From Trifolium pratense (Eukaryota > Streptophyta > Magnoliopsida > Fabales > Fabaceae), in contig NC_060064.1 of NCBI RefSeq assembly GCF_020283565.1, positions 16,450,337-16,514,336 on the forward strand: a stretch of 64,000 nucleotides of DNA, read 5' to 3'. Position 1 is the stretch's first letter. Every line of letters begins with the position of its first letter. Made by a program: the position numbers and the translations under genes. This document shows, one piece after another, positions 23,267 through 36,120 of the stretch. Below the pieces are notes generated by a model. That model was not told where the DNA came from and ran no database searches. It saw only the letters and a program-made list of their open reading frames with translations.

Positions 23267-23999
23267 CTACAATATGTAAATAACTTAATTCAGCCACTTA
23301 TTACAAGAAGTACTTAGGAAGTTACAAGGGTGAAGGAGCCCAAACAAACGAGCACACCAAAAAGTTGCAAACACACACAACACGCCGAGCTAAAACCAAA
23401 ACAGAAAAACGCAGCAACAAGCTCTTGATTAATGGACTACCTATAATGAACATATAGTTTTACACTACCAGTGAACCTTGCATGTATGTGGTCAAGTTTT
23501 TTAATACTAGCTCTTGTTAAGAAGGGAACTAGTCATGTGGTTTATAAATTAACATTTCTAGGACCAGGTTAGTGATTTGAGCAAGGGCTCTGTTTTATGC
23601 AAAGCCATATGAGGAGAATCCTAAATCATTCAATAATATTGACTGTTATCATTGTTTGTTTTTATCAATTTCCCATTTCTCTTGTCTACATTCCTACTCC
23701 TACCTAACAATCAATGACAAACTAATGAAGAAAAAAAAGAAAGATTGTTCACACCTCATTGGTTGAATTTACAACAGAATCCATCTACAAATAAATCCTC
23801 AAATTGATTTCATGATCAACGGGAAATCTAGATACCGACAAGCTCCCATCTACTCCCGAGGTTGATGCTGAAAAATCAAGAAGGTATGAAACAAGAAATG
23901 GACAATCTCCATACACTAAGACTTTATATATAGAAAGTCATCAACAAGGGAAACACCATTAACATAATAGAAAAGGGAAACAAAACCAAGAAATAAAGA

Positions 24000-24906
24000 G
24001 AAGATAAAAAGGCACTAAAATATATAATTTTGATAAAATTGTAGAGTTCATCACCAAGGATTAATGCAATGGAAATAAAAACCTGCATCATGAAAATAAA
24101 GGAAAGTTAAGGCTTAAAATGGAAAAAAATCAAAACTGAAATCATGTTAGTTCTAATAGTGTGTCCTTCAATTTGTGTTCATTCAAAGACCTTATAACCA
24201 TTAAGACTCTTCATGCTACTCTCCGGTAAACTTTCAGAGAACCAACTTCCTTTAAGTACTCTGATCAATGGCCACATAATGCCCCATGAAACCACAACAC
24301 CGAAAAACAATGATAAATTGACAAGATGAGAACAGATCATTCCTGCTCCAACATAAGTCATGCTGAAATCAAAGTAAAATAATCTGCAAAAAAATCAAAC
24401 ATTCAAATCAATACAATCGACAAATGTTTCATAGTTCCGATTCATAAAACTAAAAAGAGAGTTACAGAAGTTGAAGTTAAAGGACCGGTTCAACCCTGAC
24501 AAAAGAGAAAATACTAACATAACACTAATATACTAACATTTGCCTATTAAAAAAAGAGATAGAATCAAAGCACACACGTGTTTTTCCACGCTTTCCACCC
24601 GAAAGTAGGAAACTGACCAAATCCACATTGGTCTCCACCAGCATAGAACCATTGGAAGAAAGACCAAAGCAAACTGAGTGAGAAGAATTGCGTGAAACCC
24701 TTAAGTTACTTCCTGTCAAAGATGCCAAACTAGTTTTATATGTTTTCATCTTGAAATTACAAATATAGAAGACAAATAACACAAACATAATTGGCCTCGT
24801 AATCATACTTGGCCATGACATTTTCTTAAGGAGTATGGAATCCATTAATAAGAACACCTGTAGCAGTTCCACTTGGATAAGGTAATTTAGAGTCAATTAT
24901 CATCAT
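24000..24906 (-). pseudogene. Captured YSL (metal-nicotianamine transporter) gene fragment
   Basis: Four pieces in the order of a Yellow Stripe-Like (OPT family) protein, separated by intron-like sequence. 24906-24811: MMIIDSKLPYPSGTATGV then INGFHTP, broken by a TAA at 24828-24826. About 24690-24585: [20 protein letters not shown] then [10 protein letters not shown]. 24361-24179: MTYVGAGMICSHLVNLSL, SWGIMWPLI and LPESSMKSLNGYKVF. About 24085-24000: FISIALILGDELYNFIK. Intact YSL proteins have about 670 residues and a dozen or more membrane helices that carry iron or other metals bound to nicotianamine; here only a central piece remains, with at least one stop. Lying wholly inside the CACTA element, it is best read as captured host DNA. 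Confidence 0.85.
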
Positions 24907-25526
24907 CTGTTAAATAACATAGCAATCAGCATTCAAGTTACTCTTAATCCAATTCATCTTAAAATAAACACTTTCATCACTTTTACATTAATATATTATT
25001 ACTTAAACTGTTAAACTTCAAGAATAACAAACCTTTGAAATATAATCAATTAATCAAGTGGATGAATATCATATAAAGAAACTAATAAAGCAAATTGATT
25101 TGACTCCGACAAAATATCATGCGATCACTATATCAGTCACCGGATGACGATCATACGATTCATATTCTGAAGTAAAAAATATACGGTTTAACCTGCATCC
25201 AATGGCTGAGATAGTAACTGTAGGAAATTTTCGTTGTGTTGTGGTCAATCACATCACATGGCGTTAAAATTAGCAGTTTGGTAAAACTCTGCTAGGCCCC
25301 CAAAGACACAAAACACAAACACAAGCATTACAATACCACAAATTTCAACACTTAGACAAGGATACCTTGGCAATCTATGTAAAGACAACTCAAATAAATC
25401 TAACACACTTAGAAGTGATAAGGTGATTTTGTTGGCAATTAATTAAGTTATGCTATATATACTAAATCATCCTTCATACAAACTTCAACACATATGACAA
25501 ACATAAAAAATCAATAAGGGACCAAC

Positions 25527-25730
25527 CTCCAATGAATCTACAAAGTTTCTTTAAGCCTCAAGTATCAGATGTTGTGCATCAGTACCTAAGCTTTCAATCT
25601 CATCCTCAAATGCCTTCTGCTGTCTATCATGTTGCATAATGAGTTTACCTACTTATATGTCTATCCTTCTTGATAAGCTTTTGTAATCAAATTCATCATT
25701 TAGCTTTATCATATTTTCCACCTTTATAGC
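25527..25730 (-). pseudogene. Captured armadillo-repeat kinesin (KIN-UB/ARK) exon fragment
   Basis: From an acceptor (TTGTAG) the minus strand reads AIKVENMIKLNDEFDYKSLS, RRIDI, stop, VGKLIMQHDRQQKAFEDEIE, then DAQHLILEA, stop, RNFVDSLE and a GTTGG donor. Even with two stops it follows the coiled-coil after the motor of plant ARK/KIN-UB kinesins (there EFDYKSL, ...KLIAE.ERQ.KAF, ...ERNFA.ALE). A second captured host fragment in the CACTA element, same strand as the YSL piece. Family call from memory. Confidence 0.68.
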
Positions 25731-26842
25731 CTACAAGATGCACAAATATTGAACATCTATGTAATGGTTAGTGGTGACATAATACTATTTTTTTATCTTA
25801 TTATCTACAACAAATTTAAAAGTTTTGATAGAAGCAAATTTTTGTTAAATGTCAAATTTATTGTCTTAAGGTATTGAAAGTACTTGAATCTCAGATTTTC
25901 CAGTTCACATCAATATCAAATTTTCACAACACTAAAAGCAAAAGTAGAAGAGATTACAAAAAAATTACACAAGATTAAACCCTTAATCATCAAAATCAAA
26001 GATTAAAATGAAAGATAAGCATATGCTAAAACGTAAAAACCCTTAATCGTCAGAACTCACTAGTTTTAGATCGAGAGCAGAGGCGGTGCAATTATGACTC
26101 TGTAACAACCCTTAATCGTTTCACTGATTTTCGATTTGGGTTCAGTAAGCCTTGATTCTTCAATTAGGGATTGAATTTGTGATTCAGTGAAAGGGATTGG
26201 AGGCTAGGGTTCGAGAGAGAACGAGTGTGATAGGGAGAGAGAGAGAGAGAGAATGAGTTCGATCTAGTGAGAGAGTGAACGATAGATCAAGTGAGGTAGC
26301 GAAGAATCACCGATTGCTGAAACGGAGAAGATGAAGGCTAGGTTTGGTTTCGATTTCGCGTGCGTGGCTGAGAGAAGATGAGGTGTTTTTTGTTATGTCG
26401 TGACTTATAATAATTTCCATTAAAAAAAAATACTTTAATACTTTTTACATCTGAGCATATTATGGGCCAGATGTATACATATTTTAGAGAATTTTGGAAA
26501 TAATTACAGGATTGCCACCGCGTTTAGTTTTGTATCCGGGGATATTAAGCTCAGATGTAAAAAGTTGTCTCTATGTATTTTTCACTTATGTGGATACCAG
26601 ATGTAAACACTACTCCATATTCCTTTTCACATCTGACATAGCTTCCACTGATGTAAAACCGTTAAGTAATATGTAATATTTGTACTAGTGTTATTCTAAG
26701 CTTTCGATTAGTTCTGGGTTGCTTTGAACTTTCAATAAGATTTGATTTGTACCGAGTCTCTCCCAATATCCATATAATTCGTTGATTTCGTCTGTCTAGC
26801 TTTGAAAATAGGCCAATTATTGAGTTGTTTCTCTATTTCTTG

Positions 26843-26935
26843 TCAAGTAGCCTAGTGGTTAAAAATTTCATATTAAAGATGAATAAGTGGAATGTTCAAG
26901 GTTTAAACACCGACTCCTGCGATGTCAGGAGTTGT
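26843..26935 (-). mobile_element. SINE 3' fragment
   Basis: Plus strand GTCAAGTAGCCTAGTGGTTA, GATGAATAAGTGGAATGTTC and CGACTCCTGC are the reverse complement of the 3' half of the SINE family seen at 59703-59790. Confidence 0.6.
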
Positions 26936-27019
26936 TTCTCTATTTCTAATCCCCTCGGTAATATGATAACTCTCTCCTCTAAATTATTTGCCATGACACA
27001 AGAATATGCCAAACGAAAG

Positions 27020-27934
27020 ATAATGTGCAAAATTCATTTTTTTTCTTCTTATTTCTAACCTTTCACTTGCATCTAATTGTAGGATTTTGTTAATTAAAAA
27101 AATTAAGTTTGTTATAATTAGAGAAGGTAGAATGTGGTAAGCATAATCATATCATCTTTATTAAGGGAAGTGAATATCAATATAAAGTTGACGATATATA
27201 ATATTGTATTTCTAACATATTTTTCATAACTAGTCCCACACCCGTGCGATGCACAGGTGTTATGTAATATTTTATATTCTAATGTTGAAAAATTATTCGT
27301 ATAAATTGTAACAATAAGTATTATAAAATGAAAATTATAATAATAATAATAATAATATAAAAGTGATGTACTTATCACTTCCTCCAACCAATATATATAC
27401 CTATATGTATAGAGAATGAGTACAGACCATCAAAATTGAATGAAATATGATAATGCTAATGGTTATTATATATTTCAATCTCATAACCAAACTTTTTGCA
27501 TAATCTTCACTCTTCTCTAAAATTATAATGTAATTAAGTCAATAATGTATACACTCTTCGTATTTTTTTTTTTGTGACTAAATTATAAACTCTTTGTTGT
27601 TTCTATGAAAACGGTTGACATTTAAATGGGATAAATGTTGAAAGAGAATTCAACTATGTTCATCTTCACTGTCACTAAGAAATGTTATAATAATGTAGAA
27701 GAGTGTAACATCTTCTGACATCAATTTTTGGATAATTGGAGAGGTAGAATTCAATAATAATGTAGAAAATTGTAACATCTTGTGACATCAATTTTTGGAT
27801 AATTGGAGAATCATAATTCTTTATTATTTATTATGAGATTGATATAATATAAAAAAAAATAGAGATGAGAATGATATAATATAAGAAAGTGATGTGAAAA
27901 AAAAAAGAGATGAAAATGATATAATATAAGAAAG
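27020..27934. repeat. 915-bp tandem duplication, copy 1
   Basis: Nearly identical to 27935-28848; differences seen are in AAT-repeat and poly(A) length. It spans about 210 bp of flank and the 3' part of a Helitron. GAAAG occurs at both breakpoints. Confidence 0.95.
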
Positions 27935-28949
27935 ATAATGTGCAAAATTCATTTTTTTTCTTCTTATTTCTAACCTTTCACTTGCATCTAATTGTAGGAT
28001 TTTGTTAATTAAAAAAATTAAGTTTGTTATAATTAGAGAAGGTAGAATGTGGTAAGCATAATCATATCATCTTTATTAAGGGAAGTGAATATCAATATAA
28101 AGTTGACGATATATAATATTGTATTTCTAACATATTTTTCATAACTAGTCCCACACCCGTGCGATGCACAGGTGTTATGTAATATTTTATATTCTAATGT
28201 TGAAAAATTATTCGTATAAATTGTAACAATAAGTATTATAAAATGAAAATTATAATAATAATAATAATATAAAAGTGATGTACTTATCACTTCCTCCAAC
28301 CAATATATATACCTATATGTATAGAGAATGAGTACAGACCATCAAAATTGAATGAAATATGATAATGCTAATGGTTATTATATATTTCAATCTCATAACC
28401 AAACTTTTTGCATAATCTTCACTCTTCTCTAAAATTATAATGTAATTAAGTCAATAATGTATACACTCTTCGTATTTTTTTTTTTGTGACTAAATTATAA
28501 ACTCTTTGTTGTTTCTATGAAAACGGTTGACATTTAAATGGGATAAATGTTGAAAGAGAATTCAACTATGTTCATCTTCACTGTCACTAAGAAATGTTAT
28601 AATAATGTAGAAGAGTGTAACATCTTCTGACATCAATTTTTGGATAATTGGAGAGGTAGAATTCAATAATAATGTAGAAAATTGTAACATCTTGTGACAT
28701 CAATTTTTGGATAATTGGAGAATCATAATTCTTTATTATTTATTATGAGATTGATATAATATAAAAAAAAAATAGAGATGAGAATGATATAATATAAGAA
28801 AGTGATGTGAAAAAAAAAAAGAGATGAAAATGATATAATATAAGAAAGTGATATGGCATTATTGTGTGATTTAATTGGATGTAAATGGATGATGTGGATT
28901 AGGGTTAAGATGGATAGTAGGAGAACTATCTAGGAATTATATATATAGA
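27230..28949 (-). mobile_element. Non-autonomous Helitron with two 3' ends
   Basis: Minus strand starts A|TCTATATATATAATTCC at 28949 and ends with hairpin ACCTGTGC-ATC-GCACGGGT, GTGGGA and CTAG followed by T, first at 28145 and again at 27230. TC...CTAG between A and T, with a 3' hairpin, is the Helitron signature. The basic element is about 805 bp; the longer form results from the 915-bp tandem duplication. No Rep/helicase is present. Confidence 0.75.
27935..28848. repeat. 915-bp tandem duplication, copy 2
   Basis: Second copy, joined without gap to the first; it continues into unique Helitron sequence after 28848. Confidence 0.95.
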
Positions 28950-28999
28950 TAACATTATTTAAAAATGTTTAATTAATTAATATTGTTGTTATATTTTAT

Positions 29000-29802
29000 A
29001 AATAAAATTTAATTCAGGAAATAAATTTGAAATATATATTATAAAAATAAAGCTTGTTAAATAAAGCGCAACACAAAAAACGGCATATAAATCGGACGCT
29101 CGTAGCTATCACACTCTCCCTCACTCTCTCTGACCCGCGAGTGGGACTCACTGGAGCATGAACAGTGTATCTTCAACCTCTGGCGGGTCGGCCCGTGACC
29201 AGAAACGGGTCAAAACTGGGTTGCGCTCCATCACCATTTTCTCCGCGTTTTCAGCCCTGTTTCGTGCGATTTTTGGTGCGTTTCGACCAGAATTCAATCT
29301 TCTAAAGATTTTAACACAAAATTATCAAGTTTTAAACATCAAAACGTGAGATTTAAAACAAAATTCGTGATTTTGTGAACACCATAAAAGAAGAGGTTTT
29401 TCTTTGATTTCTCCCTCTATGATTGTCGAAAAAATATAAAATTTGTGTCATTAAATTTGTAAAATCATGATCCACAAAACTACTTAATGTTGTACTGTAA
29501 TTTGTTGCATACCAAGTTCAAAATTTTAAAAAATAATAAAACGAAAATGAACTAGAAATTAAGAAAAGATGAAAAATGATAATTTTTAGTTAAAAAAATC
29601 TGAACTTTGAAGTAGATGGAATGAAAATTTGTTAAAATTCAGTGGGTATTTTTATAATTACATAATTATAACTTGCTAGAGTTGCAACTTTTATATTTTT
29701 GATGACATAAATGATAGAAGATTAATTGGATGGTTTAGATTAGTGCCAACTTAAATGGGTAATCCAGCCCAATTTAATGAAATGGGTAGATAAGAATTTG
29801 CC
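29000..29802. other. No gene recognised
   Basis: 29075-29300 is GC-richer than its surroundings (CGGGTCGGCCCGTGACC, CACTCTCTCTGACCCGCGAG) and looks like part of an old retroelement, but no diagnostic motif was found. The rest is AT-rich without features. Confidence 0.4.
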
Positions 29803-29961
29803 CTTGACAGCTATGTTTCTTCCATCCATGCAAGTACAAGTATGCAACTGATGACATCATAGGCTGTAGTATTCAAACCTATTTGCCCCTGACTCACGTA
29901 ACAAAGTTCCTATTAAATTTTAGTGGAATGTTATTATCAATTATCAATAGTTGTAGGTTTA
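29803..29961. repeat. 159-bp block, second copy of 9118-9276
   Basis: See 9118-9276: same orientation, one mismatch seen. Confidence 0.85.
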
Positions 29962-31524
29962 TTTTGTAATTAAAATTAGGAGAATAATACACGTATCTTT
30001 TTTAAATACAAATTTTTTATTTTTGAGTTGTTTAGCAAAACTCTTAAAATATATTAGATATGAATATGATTAGTATTTGGAAAATTGCACTCCTTTGTGA
30101 TATAAACGTTGGAGCTGAAAAATAACTCAGTTTATATTAATGTTAGATTTTTTATTAATATTGTTGTATAGTTGTATCTCTCAAATTCTGTCTCAAGACC
30201 AATTGAAATTAATGACCCCAAAAAACAAAAAACAAAAAAAAAATCACTTTTTTTTTAGTGGGACTATTATTTATGTTAAATAAGGTAATAAACACTTTCT
30301 TCAAAATGTAAAGCAAGATACATAATATTCTCATACCTCATCATCAAAGAGTAACGATGAAAATTTTATGATTGGTCAACAACAGACTATGCAGTTGTTT
30401 ATCCACGTATTTTTTTTAAAAAATCAACAAGAAGATAATTGAGAGAAGAGATGAGAGGAGGATGAATGATTCAAAGTAAGAATGAAGGGCAATATGTATA
30501 GATGAGAGAAGGGCAACCAATTCGTCGGATAATAAACAACGCCCCTGCAGCAACCAATCATAAAATGCCAAGGGCTGACTTTGACCACTGGTCATTTCAC
30601 TAGTTTAGATGTTATAACTTGAGCGGAGTATTTATGAAAAATCAGGAGACGAGAGAGGTTTGGGGGGAGAGAAACACACTTAAAAAGTTTAGTTTTTCAT
30701 TGTATCTAAATACACCCCCCTCCTGGCGTATTAATTTGTTTCTCCTGAGTTCGGCTCTATTGGGCCTTAGTCTTTTCTTTCAATATGTCTATTTAAATTA
30801 AATTAAATAAAAAAATAAAAATGTACAGCTCTATCGGCCCATGAAGTACTTAAGAGTTATTAAAGCTTTACTATCTTATGATTATGATGCATCTAAAACA
30901 CTCCTTGAGTTGAAAGTTTAAATGACTTAAGCTTATCTCCAAGTTCACAATCTTATGTCTAATCCATTATAATTTATTGGCCTTCTTTATGTGGAAAAGT
31001 TTACACATTCAAAATAAATTAGGCAATTAAGTCTTTTAAAGTTGCAAATATAATAGACACGATTGAAGTAGACAATGTTGACAAAAGCATCCAAATTAAC
31101 AACAAATTGGATATTGACACTTTACTTTTACCATTGTAAGGATTTTGGTTTAAAATTCAAATTGGGCTTTCTAAGGCCCATACAGTATACGGACTTTATG
31201 CAATTTCTTTTCGTGCTCCTAATCCTTTTCGCGCATCTTATGCATTTCCATTGTTACCTCTTCAGCTACAACTAGCGGACGTTGTCAAAACGTAAAATCT
31301 ATAAATTAAAACACCGTTCTCTACTTATCATGTGAACTGTGTTATCTACTTATCATGCAAACATCTCTTATACATGAAATTTTCATAATTTTACACTATT
31401 CTATATTTATCATGCGACTACTTATCATACAAGCACCCAAAATTCTTAAAATCCTATATTATTTCCATCGACTTTTATTTTTCCAATACTCTTCCCTCTT
31501 TCTTTTTCAAACTTCCCAACTATT

Positions 31525-31990
31525 GCAATCTATCAAGTAAGAGGTAATTCTCACATTCATTGAAAGAGTTGGGGACCACTTTATAAGTAAATGAGGTGAT
31601 CCATAAACTCAATGCATTAAGGTTTTGAGTAAAAGTGTGGTGTCAACGTCACTTGTACAGTTGTCTAATGTCCAATGTGTTGATCCAACCTAGCAAGACT
31701 CCCCCCATCCCCAATCAGAGCCTAGTTGAAGGAGCAATAACTGAGTGGCGAAGGAGCGCATGGAGAGACGAGAGACTCGCACTTAAAGATAGATGTTGAG
31801 ATCTATCATGTGTGAGTTAAATCCCACATTAGTTGGAAGAGTTGAGGTTGAAAATTTTATATGTGATAGGATCCATAAATTCAATGCCTTAAAATTTTAT
31901 GTGAAAGTGTGGTGTCAAAATCACTTGTACAATTGTTCAATGTCCAATGTATCGATTCAATCTAACGAGACTCCCACCTCACAACCCAAC
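31525..31990 (+). mobile_element. TRIM-like element (two diverged short LTRs)
   Basis: Two direct copies of about 170-200 bp: 31525-31698 and 31793-31990. The second begins TGTTGAGATCTATCATGTG. Shared words are AAGAGTTG, GATCCATAAA.TCAATGC, GTGTGGTGTCAA, TCACTTGTACA.TTGT, AATGTCCAATGT and GAGACTCCC. Just after the first copy is CAATCAGAGCCTAG, close to the tRNA-Met primer site (TATCAGAGCC). There is no coding capacity between. Confidence 0.55.
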
Positions 31991-32369
31991 AAAAACAAAG
32001 CCAAAAGAGTTATGTCCCACCTATCCACACATCATGCCAATCTTATATATCCTTTAACACATTATACATTTATACTACCCTCTTCAATCATCAGCTTTTC
32101 TTTTTTTTAAAAAAAATTGGCATATATATGTAATGAGTTTGATGCAATAGTCCAAGAAGAAAAGTTGAAGGAGCGCATGCAATCAGTGTCCACTAGTAGC
32201 AATTGCGGAAAGTATGCAGCGCAGGAATAGCATGCCTTAACTTTACTACTAGTCATCCACATGGTTTCATTCCCAGCCACTCACGAGTCCTATATTGTCA
32301 TATTATTATATTTTACTATTATTTATTAATCTTTTGATCAAATTATTATGCATGTTTGGATGAGGAATC

Positions 32370-32790
32370 ATTTTGTCAAAATTACATGTGACATCGTGTT
32401 TTGTAGAAACTAAGTATCTTGTTTTAGACATTGCCAAGGTCCAATTCATCAAGGTTCAATTCATCTAATACTCGCTCAGCTCAATGGACTATGGCACACT
32501 CTATGCACTTTGCCATACAAGATCTTGCGATTTTATGCTGAGATCGTTGGATCAACCGTCAACTGTGTCTAGTATTTTGCGCCAAATCACACCAATGTAC
32601 GATTCACTCACTACTTGAGTTTTTGGAGTGCTGACTTTCTTTCTTTTTTTCCAAATACCTTTTCTCATTGTTAAAGACCAGTTTATGTCGTGCTTTGGAC
32701 CTACCTCCACCGTAGTGGAACCTTCGCGTGGTGAAAATCACCTTCGAATAGTTCTTATCCGTTCAGGATAGTGACGTTGTCTGTGGGAAG
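32370..32790 (+). mobile_element. Decayed LTR with adjoining primer-site remnant
   Basis: GTGACGTTGTCTGTGGGAAG at 32771-32790 resembles the degenerate Gypsy primer site GGCGCCGTCTGTGGGAA; the 400 bp before it is LTR-like in composition. No downstream coding region survives and the left border is approximate. Confidence 0.4.
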
Positions 32791-33437
32791 ATTAATTATT
32801 TAATTTTCTCAAATCTTTCTATTATTCGTTCAAAATATATTCTTTCGAAGTTGTAGTTTTCTTTCAATTATTTCCATTTACATGTCTTCCTACTATAAGC
32901 ATCATATTTAAGGATAATAAAATGTATCCTCTTCGCGCAATTACAGAAAATAATCTCTCGAGTCTTGTGAGACCCAAATAAGCGGCAAAAGTTTCCCTAA
33001 TTCTTTCACCCGAAATTTACTTGAATGTTGTTTGGCTGTCTGTTTCCTCCTAGTTCAAATGTCCTTATGTTCTAGAACCTTTGTCAATTGTCATCTTAAG
33101 ATGTTTTTTGTAGTCTTTTGTGAGAGATGAATTGTGATAGGAACAATATTGAAAATGAGTATAGCTTTAGCCAAAACTTAATTTGTCATTTTTTCTATGA
33201 TCCATCTACTTTACCGGTTTCTCAATAGAAAAAATCCAATATCACATCTTGATGGGGTACTAGAGAGACTTTGAATTGTGACTTGAATGGAAATCCAATT
33301 TGATAGTATAGGCCAATGGAAGGATTATTCGAGAAACCAACAAAGTTAAAAAACGAATCTCTAATAAAATATTTGTGTCATTCAAATTGCTTTAGTTGGC
33401 AATTTTTTTTGAGGAAGAGATGGAAAGAGACTCGGAC

Positions 33438-33530
33438 TCTTAATAATTTAGAGTTTGGCCGCGAGATAAATAAAATTTAATAAAAAATTATTTTTATATA
33501 TAATCGAATTTGAGTTCTTCTTAAAATCGG
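33438..33530 (+). repeat. Dispersed SINE-like repeat, copy 2
   Basis: AATTTAGAGTTTGG, GAGATAAATAAAATTTAATA and GAATTTGAGTTCTTCTTAA match copy 1 at 5451 in order. Confidence 0.45.
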
Positions 33531-35770
33531 ATGGTGTTTTTCGTAGCAGCCTAAGGGATTGGTTTACTTTTGGACATGCGTCGTTGAATAATTTATAAGA
33601 GGAGCTTATTAACGATTTGAGACTAATATTGTGGTTTAGTTGGCAACTTTTTTCTGAAATATATGATTAGTTAGTGGAATAATTAAAGTTCAAATTGATT
33701 TGGCTTTGTTTGCTCCACCAATCACTCGATTGTGCTTGTGAATATTCATATTCAAATGCTATGTTGACTATCAACAAAACGTACCGTAGAATAAAAGTTG
33801 ACGTATTTGAATAAGTGTACGATTCAATATCCTAAAACATTTTCTAAGTTAAATAAAGTAAAAAGTGTATGCAACTTACATACTCAATAGGTGCAGAAGA
33901 GACAACGGGTAAGTAAAATAAGACTTTAATATACTATTTAAATATGAGCATCCCTTAAATTAAATGTTGAATCAATATTGTTGATTCATTTATTATGTTG
34001 TGGAGATTAGTCACTTTTACTTTATTAATATGGTGTGGTGCCTTCACACTAAATGTATGTTTAATTTTATTTTTTTTATATTAGTAAATGTATGTTTAAT
34101 TGGTTTTGTAAGAATTTTTTTTGGCAGTAAAAAAAAATTAAACTTTTAAGAATTTTTTTCGAAAAAAATTTATTATTATTTTTTAAAAAAAATATATATC
34201 AACTAGCGTGGATTTTTAAAAATAAATAAAAATTTAATTCATTTCCACGTGTACATGCCACGTCAGCAAAGATGCACAGTCAGATGTCCACTTGTCTATC
34301 TAGGGAGAAAAATGAAAAAAACTTGACATTGCAGGGGGAGTAAACGGAAAAAAAATTCGCGCAGGGGTAAACGAAAAATCCTTAATTTTGCAAGGAGGGT
34401 AAATAGACATTTACCCTATTAATTTTTTTATTTATCATTAAAGTTAGTGTTTTAAGTAATCATTGAGGTACAAAAATAGATTCCCTCATGTTTTTTCAAC
34501 ATTAGAAGATTCACTCCTTTGAAGTAGTAACTCAATTGGTAACTTTAGAAACACTTTAATTTTAAGTATAGTCCAATGATCATATAAATTAACTATTAAA
34601 TTACTTGTTTGTAAAGATTTTAAGCGTTGACTTTAGACCAATTAATTTTTTAATGGAAAAATTAATATTCGGTCCAATTTCTTTTTAAAAAAATTATAAT
34701 TGAAGGCACCTCTGGTATCTCTCCAATCCAAGTTTACTAATTTCTTTTCACTACTATTTTGTTTATATATTGAATCCTCCCAAGGTTACTAAAACCTTAC
34801 CCAATATTCAACAATATGGCGTAAATTTAAATAAATCAAGACAAAAGTGGCATGTGCATCATTAAATGTTTCAACAACATAGAAGAGAAAATACAATGCA
34901 TGAATACAAGTTTGTTGGGTCAAACACACTAAAAGGAAGGAAAGATACAAGAATTTGGTCACACACTTGACACTTGCTTAGAATTTACTCAGCTGACTTG
35001 TTCTGCCGACTTACCAACCACAATTGTAGAATAATTGAATTGAATGCTTCTTTGTTTTTGTTTACGTGAAATAAAATAAATATGCTTAATATTAATAAAT
35101 ACTAATGGTCAAGGGATCAAAGGAACATTGTATAAGGACCATTTACCACTTCAACATCAATCATAAAGAAGAACTTTCCTTGCAAATGATCACTATAATT
35201 AGGCCAAGAGGAGACTGGAGTGGTCACCACTCACCAATGTATATGTTTTTTCTATTTCTATTTTGCTTTGCTATTTCTATCGTTTCTTTTCTAAAAAACC
35301 AACTTTTTTTCATATGCTTTTAAGTACTTAATATATTAATTTGAAACATGAAAGTAAAACTAATGCATGCTAATGCTTTACTATTCAACTTATAAGAAAA
35401 CAAGAAGATAGAAACGGATTTAAAACTTCAAATTAAATTTGTTTTAGATTGGACCTAATTCAATGATGGAGCGGATCACCTCAAACATGTTGTTGATAGT
35501 ACCATTAAACACATTTAACTAGGGTCGGTGATCTAATCATCATTGTGTGATTATTGGATTATAGTGATTTGTCTATAATTGTCTTTGGAGACAACTGCCC
35601 AATTAGGTTTTTGGATCCTAAAACTTGAATCTTTGTCTTACAAAGTCTAACCGATAGCTTAGGTCCGTGCATGTACATATTCATAATCGCGATTCTTACT
35701 TTTTGTTTATTGTCAAAGTGTTTGCAAGTATACTACCCTCATGTGAGAAAACTTATGTTATCGTCGTTCT

Positions 35771-35905
35771 AGTAATCTAGAGTTCAGCTGCGAGGTAAGT
35801 AAAACTGACTAAGAATTGTTCCCACCAAAATCGGATTTGGGTTCTTCTTAACGATTCGTTCATGGAGAACTCATTAACCACTTGAGTTCAATATCTTAGA
35901 GTAAT
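35771..35905 (+). repeat. Dispersed SINE-like repeat, copy 3
   Basis: AATCTAGAGTTCAGCTGCGA, AAGTAAAACTGACTAAGAA, GGATTTGGGTTCTTCTTAA and CATTAACCACTTGAGTTCAA. Confidence 0.5.
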
Positions 35906-36004
35906 CTCGAGTTTTATTGTCAACAATAAATAGTAACAAATTAATAATTAATATACTAACATTAATTGTTGTAAAAATAATTAAAAGCTTCTTAAGTAAT
36001 TTTA

Positions 36005-36120
36005 CCTATTTATAAACTCGTTTGAGTTAGTTTTGTGGTATTGGCTTGAGACCTCAGAGTGTGCTTCTCCTTAAGATTTCAAGTTTGATTATATCTGGTG
36101 TCAATTTGGATGGACTAATT
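36005..36120 (+). mobile_element. Possible tRNA-derived SINE
   Basis: TAGTTTTGTGGTATTGGCTT followed by GATTTCAAGTTTGATTATAT resembles weak A- and B-box promoter elements, and a T-rich stretch follows. Weak evidence. Confidence 0.3.

Larger units (their letters stand above)
22652..26690 (-). mobile_element. CACTA (En/Spm) element carrying host gene fragments
   Basis: Left end CACTAGTAGAAAA and right end TTTGTACTAGTG (rc CACTAGTACAAA) form the terminal repeats. Target duplication TTA (22649-22651 and 26691-26693). Subterminal TACATCTG words occur repeatedly in both orientations within about 200 bp of each end, typical for CACTA transposase binding. The 4039-bp body has no intact transposase. 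It holds a possible element exon (23141-23266), YSL fragments and a kinesin fragment, all on the minus strand, plus a CT-rich leader-like stretch near 26100-26380. Confidence 0.92.

Noticed and set aside
24525..24896. 123-codon minus-strand frame read as one protein
   Set aside because: It is mostly out of frame with the YSL similarity; the meaningful reading is split over other frames.
27118..28299. Two similar minus-strand frames of 88-89 codons with a Tyr run
   Set aside because: The Tyr run is an AAT microsatellite; the similarity is due to the 915-bp tandem duplication.
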